Source: CAYMWF01 sp964394085 [NCBI: uncultured Gemmatimonadota bacterium] (lineage in GTDB: Bacteria > GCA-2686955 > CAYMWF01). Taken from it: a stretch of 15,524 bases of DNA. The stretch lies in assembly GCA_964394085.1 (NCBI GenBank), contig CAYMWF010000108.1, positions 1-15,524 on the forward strand, read 5' to 3'. Shown in pieces: positions 1 to 7,446 of the stretch (its first letter is position 1; every line of letters starts with the position of its first letter). The notes under the pieces were generated by a model. It ran no database searches, was not told the origin of the DNA, and saw nothing but the letters and a program-made list of their open reading frames with translations. The position numbers and the translations under genes are program-made.

Positions 1-185
1 CCCTCGACAACCTCATGAACGGCCGCCCGGTTCGAAACCGCCCAGTCAACCACCCTGTCGAACTCCGCATCGAACCTATCCGGGTCATTCACGAATGCGT
101 CGACGTGACCCGACTCCGTGCGGGAACCGGTATGGATGAGTAGGTACAGAAGGATACCATGGCAACGAGCAAAGCGAGGCGTCAT
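1..185 (-). CDS. N-terminal part of an unrecognised protein, cut by the window edge
   Basis: Read on the minus strand from an ATG at 185, an open frame runs 61 codons to the edge of the window without a stop. It begins MTPRFARCHGILLYLLIHTG and continues into an acidic stretch with the motif DPDRFDAEFDRVVDW. The later codons look like real coding sequence (GAC/GAG/GTC-rich). I do not recognise the family. The frame stays open a little upstream of 185, so the start is uncertain; no clear ribosome-binding site precedes this ATG. If real, the gene is divergent from the ATPase operon that begins at 626. It could also be a remnant. Confidence 0.4.
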   Translation of the reverse strand, partial: MTPRFARCHGILLYLLIHTGSRTESGHVDAFVNDPDRFDAEFDRVVDWAVSNRAAVHEVVE

Positions 186-625
186 ATTCGGGACATCATC
201 GCTCCTACAAGTTGTACCGCTGGAAATTCGGGATACTATTTTCGTATCTTAGAGATGATATTTTTCTGACAAGACCCGTTCCGCCTGCTTCTCTCTGCCG
301 GCAATCGGTGCGCTGGACCGGCCCCACCGGATTCGGAAAAAACCAAAACACTGAATTACAGTCATGTTCGCATATCGCCGGCTTTACCGAAAGGGCTGAT
401 TTACTCAAAACTCGGGTAGCATCTGGCAAGATAAGCGACCTCGGCGGACGCCGCCCGTGGGTTCACCGAAGTTGAACAGGTCTTTTCACTCACTATTCGA
501 ATAATGGAGAATTCGGTGGCGAACTTCATCGAATATGCTTTATGATGTGGAATTAAACGAAGGACAAAAGTTGCTCCGGGTAGAATAGAAACGCAGGCCT
601 CCCCTTGGTTAACAAGTAGAATCCT
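186..625. other. Non-coding region upstream of the ATPase operon
   Basis: This 440-base stretch separates the left-edge minus-strand frame from the ATPase operon. An 87-codon plus-strand frame at 212-475 has no recognisable domain and I treat it as chance. The operon promoter should lie here. A TATGAT (541-546) resembles a -10 box but has no matching -35 at 16-18 bases. I found no TGGC-N8-TTGC sigma-54 site, the type known upstream of E. coli rtcBA. No strong inverted repeat or terminator was seen. Confidence 0.5.
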
Positions 626-3600
626 ATGGCTGAACAAGTACCTCAAGATTTTTGGATCACGCGTATGGAGTTCAGCTCTGGTGCTAAAATTGCTGCGCCC
701 CTGCTGCTTCCGGACGTGGTGAGAATAAACGAGTCGGAGGGGGGGCTCGCGCAATCTTATGCAGCGACGCTGCGCAAGGTTCACCTCGAGGGCGGAGAAT
801 ACCTCGAAGCGTTGAAACATACCGGCATAACCTCCCTGGAAAAACTACGGATCGAGATCGAGCTTCCGAAGCCTTCCAGCAAGTTCCTTTATCCGGAAAT
901 GTCCCTCGAATTCGACAGTTTCATTGCCGAGCTTCCCACGGGTAACCTGATCGGCTTCGTCCCGGTCCTGGGGATCGACGCCGTCGGCAAAAACAGGGAG
1001 AAGGTTCTCAAGCACCTGTCAGAGAGTATTCACCTCGAGTTCGCAAGGAGAAAGCGTCTCAAGGATGTCAGATCGATCATAAATGTCTTATGGTTCAATA
1101 ATGTCGAAGCGAAACCCTATCAACAGGTGCTGCCGTTCTACACGTTTGCGGAGCTCGACGAGATCCGGGCTGGTAAAAAGAAGAGGCTGATCCCATCCAT
1201 CGCTGATGACCTGGACGACGAAATCCCATTCCGCGGCAAGCCGGCAGCCTATCACATGGAAAATGAGGTCGATCAATTGACGAAGGCGCTGACCGGCCGA
1301 TTCGTCAGGAGCGTTCTCCTGGTCGGCCCTTCCGGTTCGGGAAAGAGCGCCCTGGTTGAAGAATTCAACCGGCTGAAGAGCGAGAAGGACCTCCGCGAAG
1401 GCACTATATGGAGGACGACGGCAGCCGGCATACTGCAGGGGCTGACCGGAGAAACCGGCTGGCAGGAAGGGCTTTCAAAGGTCTGCCGCGAGCTCCGAGA
1501 TCACGGCGACATTCTTTATGTCAAGAACCTGGCCGATCTTTTCGAGGTCGGCCGGTATGAAGGGAACGAAATAAGCCTTGCCCAGTTCATCGAGGAATAT
1601 GTGAGCCGCGGTGAAGTCGTTCTGGTCTCTGAATGCACGGAGGCTGAGTCTGCTACCCTTGAAACCCGCTTCCCCGGGTATCTTTCGATGTTCAGAATGA
1701 TCCGCGTCCCGGAGCCGCCGCCGGAGAAGTGTTTAAAAATCGTTCGCGCGAAGATTGGAGATATCGCCAGGCTGGAAAATGTAAAAGTAGAAGACGCCGC
1801 GGTGAAAGAGATAACCCGCCTGCAGCGCCGGTTCACGCCTTATTCCGGTTTCCCAGGTAAAACGATCCGCTTTTTAGAGTCGATTCTGCTGGGCGGAAAG
1901 CAAGATAGACGGCTGTTAGACCGCAAAACTGTAATCGGCCAGTTCTGCGAAGAAACAGGCATTCCTTCCTTCATGATCGACCCGAACTTACCGCTGGATC
2001 CGGCCACGGTCCGTGAGTTCTTTACATCCAACATTTTCGGCCAGCAGGAAGCGGTCGAAACGGTGGTCGACCTGATCATCACCGTCAAGACCGCACTCAT
2101 GCGCGAGGGAAAACCTCTTGCCACGCTCATGTTCGCCGGGCCTACAGGCGTGGGCAAAACAGAAATGGCGAAGGTACTCGCACAATTCATGTTCGGCAAC
2201 CGGGATCGTATGACCCGTTTCGATATGAGCGAATTTTCCGATCCGCGTTCCGTTTTTCGTCTTACGGGTGATCTCTCGGGCGGCGAAGGTCTTCTGACCA
2301 CCGAAATACGCCAGAACCCATTCTCCGTCATCCTTTTCGATGAACTCGAAAAAGCGCATTATTCCTTTTTCGATCTGCTTTTACAGATACTCGGCGAGGG
2401 GCGTCTTACTGACAGACACGGAAAGACGGCTGATTTCAACAGCTCTATCATCGTCATGACGTCAAATATCGGATCCAGGTCTTTTCAGTCGATCCCGGCA
2501 GGCTTCACCGGCCAGACAATACAGCGGGTCGACGCAATCGAACATTTCAGACACGAGGTGGAACAGTACTTCAGGCCCGAGCTGTTCAACAGGCTCGACA
2601 GGCTGATAGCATTCGCACCGCTCGACCGTGATACGATCAGGAAGATTGTCGATCGGGAGCTCGGTTTGATCCGGAAACGGGAAGGCTTCAAGTTTCGCAA
2701 GCTCCAACTCGAGATAAACGATGCTACTCTCGGGGTCCTCGCGGAACTCGGTTATGACCCGGGGTACGGCGCCAGGCAGATGCAGCGCACCCTCAGGGAA
2801 AAGCTCATCGTTCCGATGGCGCGGCAACTGAACAGGTTCGGACCGACTGATACTCTGTACGCTGAAGCATCCCAGGTGGAGGGTGATAAAATCAAAGTGG
2901 ATGTAGCGATCCAGGAGAAGAAAAGACCGCGAAAAGGCGGTGCGGGCGACCCGACGGCAGAACAAAGAACCGCGGCGGATCGAATAACATTTTACAGGAG
3001 GAAATACATCACACTTGAAAACAGCTCCTGTTACCTGAAGGTGGTCAGCGAGCTCGACATACTCGAGAGAAAAAAGAAGAAGCAGAAGCATAAATTCTGG
3101 GAAAAACCGGCGAGAACCGAAAGATACGGAACATGCTCTCGAATCCTCGAGAAGTGCAGGGGGCTTTCGAAGGAGATAAAAGAATCTGAAATTACTGCAA
3201 GCCTTCCGCTCCTGATGGAAAAGACGCTCCCGCCGGGCGTCTCAGCCAGGTTCGAATCATGGAAAAGTGAATTCCACATGATGGAACGCGATCTGTATTC
3301 GGCCGCCGTTCCCAAGGCCGACTCGCTGGTCGTGGGCATCTACGGCCCCAATAAAATGCTTATAGACCTAGCTGAAATTTACATGGAAAGCGTCAGGGCT
3401 CTCGGGTTGGAAGTCAGTGAAAAACAGTCCGTTTGGCACATGGGCGCCGGTAAAAAGTACAAGTCACGCGCTTATGCCTGCGGAGCCGACATCCGGAAGA
3501 GAAACGAAACGCCGGGCAAGCTCATCGGAGTGGAGATCCAGGTCACCGGAAGCTGCGCCATGCTTTATTTCAGGCGCGAGGGCGGTATGCAATCATGGCT

Positions 3601-3877
3601 GCCCGATCCGGACAATAAATATCTGTTCTTCTTTAATGTCGAGAACCGCCTGCTCGATCGTTACAGAACCAAGAAGAAGGATCACGCTCCGCCGGGAGTT
3701 CACAGGAGGCAGTTCTACACCAGGTTGAAATTACGGCGAACATACTCCGGATCGGAGGACCTGAATGATACAACTTACAGTTACGATAGGAGTGGAGAAC
3801 CTATATCGGCCCTTATCGCGGATGCCTTGAAAAAAGAATTCGCAGCCAACCTCGAATCCAGCCTCTACGGCCGGTAG
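626..3877 (+). CDS. Double-AAA+ ClpA/ClpB-like ATPase with C-terminal release-factor-like domain (paralogue 1)
   Basis: Residues 1-220 form an N-terminal region shared with the two following genes; it is not a recognisable Clp-N domain. NBD1 has an intact Walker A (GPSGSGKS, 234-241), but the Walker B position reads ILYVKN (296-301) where ClpB has a DE pair, so hydrolysis there is unlikely. No ClpB coiled-coil middle domain separates the two AAA modules. NBD2 is catalytically complete: Walker A GPTGVGKT (505-512), Walker B VILFDELEKAH (568-578), sensor 1 MTSN (611-614), arginine finger in FNRLD (654-658), sensor 2 GYGARQMQR (713-721). The GYVG pore loop between RLTG and GLLT is replaced by a short DLSGGE. 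Residues ~785-1083 resemble release factor 2: a helical part with FWEKP (824-828), then a PCRF-like part (LAEIYMESVRALGLEVSE, 915-932; IQVTGSCAMLYFRREGGMQS, 971-990), ending before any GGQ domain. First gene of a four-gene operon. The ATG at 626 has only a weak upstream site; an ATG at 665 is possible. ATPase class is sure; the release-factor assignment is from motif pattern only. Confidence 0.9.
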   Translation: MAEQVPQDFWITRMEFSSGAKIAAPLLLPDVVRINESEGGLAQSYAATLRKVHLEGGEYLEALKHTGITSLEKLRIEIELPKPSSKFLYPEMSLEFDSFIAELPTGNLIGFVPVLGIDAVGKNREKVLKHLSESIHLEFARRKRLKDVRSIINVLWFNNVEAKPYQQVLPFYTFAELDEIRAGKKKRLIPSIADDLDDEIPFRGKPAAYHMENEVDQLTKALTGRFVRSVLLVGPSGSGKSALVEEFNRLKSEKDLREGTIWRTTAAGILQGLTGETGWQEGLSKVCRELRDHGDILYVKNLADLFEVGRYEGNEISLAQFIEEYVSRGEVVLVSECTEAESATLETRFPGYLSMFRMIRVPEPPPEKCLKIVRAKIGDIARLENVKVEDAAVKEITRLQRRFTPYSGFPGKTIRFLESILLGGKQDRRLLDRKTVIGQFCEETGIPSFMIDPNLPLDPATVREFFTSNIFGQQEAVETVVDLIITVKTALMREGKPLATLMFAGPTGVGKTEMAKVLAQFMFGNRDRMTRFDMSEFSDPRSVFRLTGDLSGGEGLLTTEIRQNPFSVILFDELEKAHYSFFDLLLQILGEGRLTDRHGKTADFNSSIIVMTSNIGSRSFQSIPAGFTGQTIQRVDAIEHFRHEVEQYFRPELFNRLDRLIAFAPLDRDTIRKIVDRELGLIRKREGFKFRKLQLEINDATLGVLAELGYDPGYGARQMQRTLREKLIVPMARQLNRFGPTDTLYAEASQVEGDKIKVDVAIQEKKRPRKGGAGDPTAEQRTAADRITFYRRKYITLENSSCYLKVVSELDILERKKKKQKHKFWEKPARTERYGTCSRILEKCRGLSKEIKESEITASLPLLMEKTLPPGVSARFESWKSEFHMMERDLYSAAVPKADSLVVGIYGPNKMLIDLAEIYMESVRALGLEVSEKQSVWHMGAGKKYKSRAYACGADIRKRNETPGKLIGVEIQVTGSCAMLYFRREGGMQSWLPDPDNKYLFFFNVENRLLDRYRTKKKDHAPPGVHRRQFYTRLKLRRTYSGSEDLNDTTYSYDRSGEPISALIADALKKEFAANLESSLYGR

Positions 3878-3894
3878 AAAGGGTATGAACCGGA

Positions 3895-6800
3895 TTGAGT
3901 AGTGTAACACTCGAATTTCCCGCCCTCGTGACTCCTCCCGGGGACGGACGACGAAACTTCAGCATCAAACCGCTTTTTCACCCGAACCCGAAGGTTGGAG
4001 CACGACGGTTCAAGGCTGCAATGGAAATATTCGAGAAAACTACACGGGACATATTCAAAAACTTTAAAACAGATCGCGACAACATCGATTCGCTCCTCTG
4101 GTTCATGTTCAATCCGGACCTTCGTTACCAGCAGATGTTCCTCGAATTCAAATCAAGTCAACGGCACGTATCCGGCCTGTTTTCAGTTGCGGATTTCAAC
4201 CTGGCCGGGCACAGGATCATATGCCTTCCGGGTTTCGACCATTTCTTCTTTATCGCCGCACCGTCCGAAGGCGGCAGGATAGATCTGTATGAGCGCACCC
4301 TTGAAATGATCCAGCATCTCCTTAGAGAAGAAAAAAAACGAACCGACGAAGAACTTTCGATTCAAAGCCGCCAGACGCCGAGAGGCGAGTTTCTTACAAC
4401 GGTCACTCAGCAGATCTGGGTAAAGGGTGAAGAATTTCCTATTTTGAGCTGGCGGAAGGAGTTATTCGCGTTTTTCAGGAAAACCCTCAATTTTGACGGC
4501 GGCTATGAAATTGAGAAGATCGGCCTCGATCTCAACCGTTCGGGAATAAGCCGGGACAGGGCGTATTGCAGGGATGAGCTGGTTGCGAGGCTAAGCGACC
4601 TGCTCTATAGAAAAGAAAAGCACTCTATTGCAATCGTAGGTCCGCGCGGAGCAGGGAGAACTTCCGTCATCCGCGAGGTCGTCGCCAGACATCTTGAAAA
4701 CAATGAAAAAAAGGGAGAAGAAAAAAAGAACTTCGAGAGGCTGGAAAAGATCTGGCATATCGACCCGGTGAGAATCATTTCCGGGATGACCATGGTCGGA
4801 ATGTGGCAGAAAAGGTTTGAAGCGATTCTAGAGTTCGCCGAGAACCGGCTGTTGAAACGGTACGGAATTTCCAATTGCGACAAGCTTTTTTTCGATAACC
4901 CGGTCGCACTGGCGAGGGTCGGGAAGAGTGCGGGAAGCGATATGACCCTGAGCGACCTGCTGAAGAACCGCCTGGAGAAAAGATCCCTCTCCGTGATATG
5001 CGAGGCGACCCCGGAGGAATGGCGAATCGTCCAGGAGTTGGACCGCCGCTTCGCCGACATGTTCCAGGTGATCCGGGTTCCGGAGTTGAATAAAGAAGAT
5101 GCGGCTGCCGTTACTTTGAGGCAACGTGCCGCTCTTGAGGAATCGAACGATGTCGAGGTTACGATAGAAGCGCTTTCAGAGATATTCTCTCTCCAGAGAT
5201 CCTGGCTCAAACATACCGCCCTTCCCGGCGGCGTTGTCGATTTTCTGAAGCAGATGGTAATAAAACACAAAATGCGGAAAATCGATGTAAAAGAAGTAAA
5301 GATGGAATTCCGCGCCAGGAGCGGGATGCAGAATACGGTATTCGATCGATCGATCAAACTCTCTATGGGGAAGGTCCTGAGGGGTCTTCGTTTGAACCTT
5401 GTCGGACAGGCCGAAGCGGCTACGACCCTTGCCGAAACGGTTCAGATGATAAAGTCCGGTCTCACCGATCCCGACCGTCCGTTCTGTTCATACATGTTTA
5501 TCGGGCCCACCGGCGTCGGCAAGACCCAGGCGGCGAAGGCGCTTTCCGGATTTCTCTTCGATTCCGACGAAAACCTCATCCGTTTCGACATGAACGAGTT
5601 CATAGATGACCTGGGCGCAGCCAGGCTGATCGGCGGTATCGGCAACCCTGAAGGACTGCTTACGTCGAAGGTCGAACACCGGCCCTTCTGCGTCCTCCTC
5701 TTCGACGAGATAGAGAAGGCTCATCCCGACGTGCACGATCTGCTGCTTCAGGTCCTGGACGATGGAAGACTTACCGATGCCAACGGTAAAACCGTGGATT
5801 TCACCAGCACCATCATCATTATGACTTCGAATGTAGGAGCGTCGGAAGCACAGAGGGAAGCGGGTTTCGTCAAATCGGAGGTTTCTTTCAGTGCGACTTA
5901 CAGGAAAGCCGCCGAAAAGTATTTCCGGCCTGAATTCCTCAACCGCCTGGACAAGATCGTGGTATTCACCCGGCTCTCCCTTCCCGAGATTACCAAGATC
6001 GCAGGGCTTATGACAGGCGACATCCTGAAGCGGGACGGTTTCGTGCGCCGCAACACCTTTCTCAATATTTCGGAACAGGCGATTGAACAGATCGCACTCA
6101 GCGGGTTCGATCCCGATTTCGGAGGCCGCGCTCTCAAAAGGCAGGTGGAGAAGGAGCTGGTCGCCCTCACCGCCGGGCAGATGGCCGAATCGCCGACCGA
6201 CGCGTTTTCCATCTTCGAAATCTTCGTTCGAAAGGGAAAACTCCTTCCCAGGCTGACTGTGCCGGAACTGGTCGAACAGGTCGAATCCCCACTGCCGGAT
6301 ATACCTCGAGAAGAAGATATCCTCTCCGCGTTCGAAAGCCTGCTCGAGGAGACCGGGAGACTCAGCGACTCATTTTCGGACATTTCAGAAAAAATCCGCA
6401 CCGATGCCGTGGTTGAGAACAAAGGCAAAGAAGTGCCGGATCGCGCTGCGGGCTGCGAACGGGGTGTTCCGCCCACCATTAATGCTGAAGCTATATTCCC
6501 GTACAAAGATCGCCTGTTCGATATTCGAAGCGAACTCCAGGACAAGCTTCTCGAAATGGAAGGAGCGGAGGAAGGGAAAGGCAGGCTTACAACCGGAGCA
6601 TTCAGGTTCAAACGTAGATCTCTTAAAGAAATCTTGTGGGGACATGGGTCGGAAGTTCCAGTTCTTCGGGATATCCAAGTCCAGACGGACATGAGGAATT
6701 ATCTCGAGGAAATCTACCACACCGCCCCTGCGGCGATAAAAAGAACTCACCCGGAATATCCTCGCTTCTTCCTGGATGTGGGCTATCTCGGCCTCGCCTG

Positions 6801-7446
6801 CGCGGGTTACGACAATAACAGCGTGGACAGGATCTGCATACATATCCGCCACTATCCTGGTAAATGGGGCGGGAAAGGTGTAAACTATCTCGCCCACGCG
6901 TATGAAAAGGCGCTTCAAAGCATCGGCTATCCGGCGGAATTCTGGGATCCTGACGGGAATATTAGTTATGACAGTGATATTTGGCTTTACGAGCACAGGA
7001 AGGACAGGATGGAAGGAGGACCAGATGAACAATATCCGGACGGAATTTTCCTGGTCTCCGAGGGTCCCGGGCTTCTGGATCTTCTGAGGAGCGAAGACGG
7101 CTTCCACATGTTTTATACTCGGTATGATTCTGCGGTTCCCGTGCGGGTCAGGGTTATGCCGGTTCCGAACGACATGGAACCTGCCGATTTTATCAAGCAG
7201 CTGCGAAACGCTCAGAGCGAATGGATAGATGGGCTTTCTTCAGGTGTGATGGGGTTGGCCGACGATCCGGATCCCCCGGGTCGTATCCTGAGATTGTACT
7301 GCCTGCCGGACGGCGACCGCACCGAAAATACGGTCACCGACTTGAGGTCGGGGCTTTTGCACCGGTCGGAGATGTCCGCGGACGACTGGAAGCTTCTTCT
7401 GTTCAGCTTGCTGCCGGACGAGCTGAAACTGCAGGCGGGCAGCTGA
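3895..7446 (+). CDS. Double-AAA+ ClpA/ClpB-like ATPase with degenerate NBD1 and C-terminal release-factor-like domain (paralogue 2)
   Basis: Starts at a TTG 17 nt after paralogue 1, behind AAAGGG (3878-3883). An ATG at 3885 is out of frame and stops at once. The residues just after the TTG (VTLEFPALVTPP) match the shared N-terminal region of the other paralogues, which supports this start over the ATG at 4021. NBD1 is the most decayed of the three: Walker A is GPRGAGRT (249-256, catalytic Lys to Arg) and Walker B is LFFDN (331-335, Glu to Asn). NBD2 is intact: GPTGVGKT (537-544), LLFDEIEKAH (601-610), MTSN (643-646), FLNRLD (681-686), GGRAL (743-747). The pore loop is replaced by GGIGNPEG (580-587). 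A low-complexity linker (~785-870) leads to a C-terminal part that resembles a release factor: DRICIHIRHYPGKWGG (978-993), YLAHAYEKALQSIGYPAEFW (998-1017), VSEGPGLLDLLRSEDGFHMF (1054-1073). Where RFs carry GGQ, the best alignment gives DGD (1139-1141). Last base of the stop overlaps the next start. Confidence 0.9.
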   Translation: MSSVTLEFPALVTPPGDGRRNFSIKPLFHPNPKVGARRFKAAMEIFEKTTRDIFKNFKTDRDNIDSLLWFMFNPDLRYQQMFLEFKSSQRHVSGLFSVADFNLAGHRIICLPGFDHFFFIAAPSEGGRIDLYERTLEMIQHLLREEKKRTDEELSIQSRQTPRGEFLTTVTQQIWVKGEEFPILSWRKELFAFFRKTLNFDGGYEIEKIGLDLNRSGISRDRAYCRDELVARLSDLLYRKEKHSIAIVGPRGAGRTSVIREVVARHLENNEKKGEEKKNFERLEKIWHIDPVRIISGMTMVGMWQKRFEAILEFAENRLLKRYGISNCDKLFFDNPVALARVGKSAGSDMTLSDLLKNRLEKRSLSVICEATPEEWRIVQELDRRFADMFQVIRVPELNKEDAAAVTLRQRAALEESNDVEVTIEALSEIFSLQRSWLKHTALPGGVVDFLKQMVIKHKMRKIDVKEVKMEFRARSGMQNTVFDRSIKLSMGKVLRGLRLNLVGQAEAATTLAETVQMIKSGLTDPDRPFCSYMFIGPTGVGKTQAAKALSGFLFDSDENLIRFDMNEFIDDLGAARLIGGIGNPEGLLTSKVEHRPFCVLLFDEIEKAHPDVHDLLLQVLDDGRLTDANGKTVDFTSTIIIMTSNVGASEAQREAGFVKSEVSFSATYRKAAEKYFRPEFLNRLDKIVVFTRLSLPEITKIAGLMTGDILKRDGFVRRNTFLNISEQAIEQIALSGFDPDFGGRALKRQVEKELVALTAGQMAESPTDAFSIFEIFVRKGKLLPRLTVPELVEQVESPLPDIPREEDILSAFESLLEETGRLSDSFSDISEKIRTDAVVENKGKEVPDRAAGCERGVPPTINAEAIFPYKDRLFDIRSELQDKLLEMEGAEEGKGRLTTGAFRFKRRSLKEILWGHGSEVPVLRDIQVQTDMRNYLEEIYHTAPAAIKRTHPEYPRFFLDVGYLGLACAGYDNNSVDRICIHIRHYPGKWGGKGVNYLAHAYEKALQSIGYPAEFWDPDGNISYDSDIWLYEHRKDRMEGGPDEQYPDGIFLVSEGPGLLDLLRSEDGFHMFYTRYDSAVPVRVRVMPVPNDMEPADFIKQLRNAQSEWIDGLSSGVMGLADDPDPPGRILRLYCLPDGDRTENTVTDLRSGLLHRSEMSADDWKLLLFSLLPDELKLQAGS

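Noticed and set aside
212-475. Plus-strand 87-codon open frame upstream of the operon
   Set aside because: No recognisable domain, no ribosome-binding site, unlike codon use; the opposite strand is equally open there.
7221-7445. Longer N-terminus for paralogue 3
   Set aside because: The extra 75 codons lie in another frame of paralogue 2. The ATG at 7446 overlaps its stop and has an upstream AGGCGGGC.
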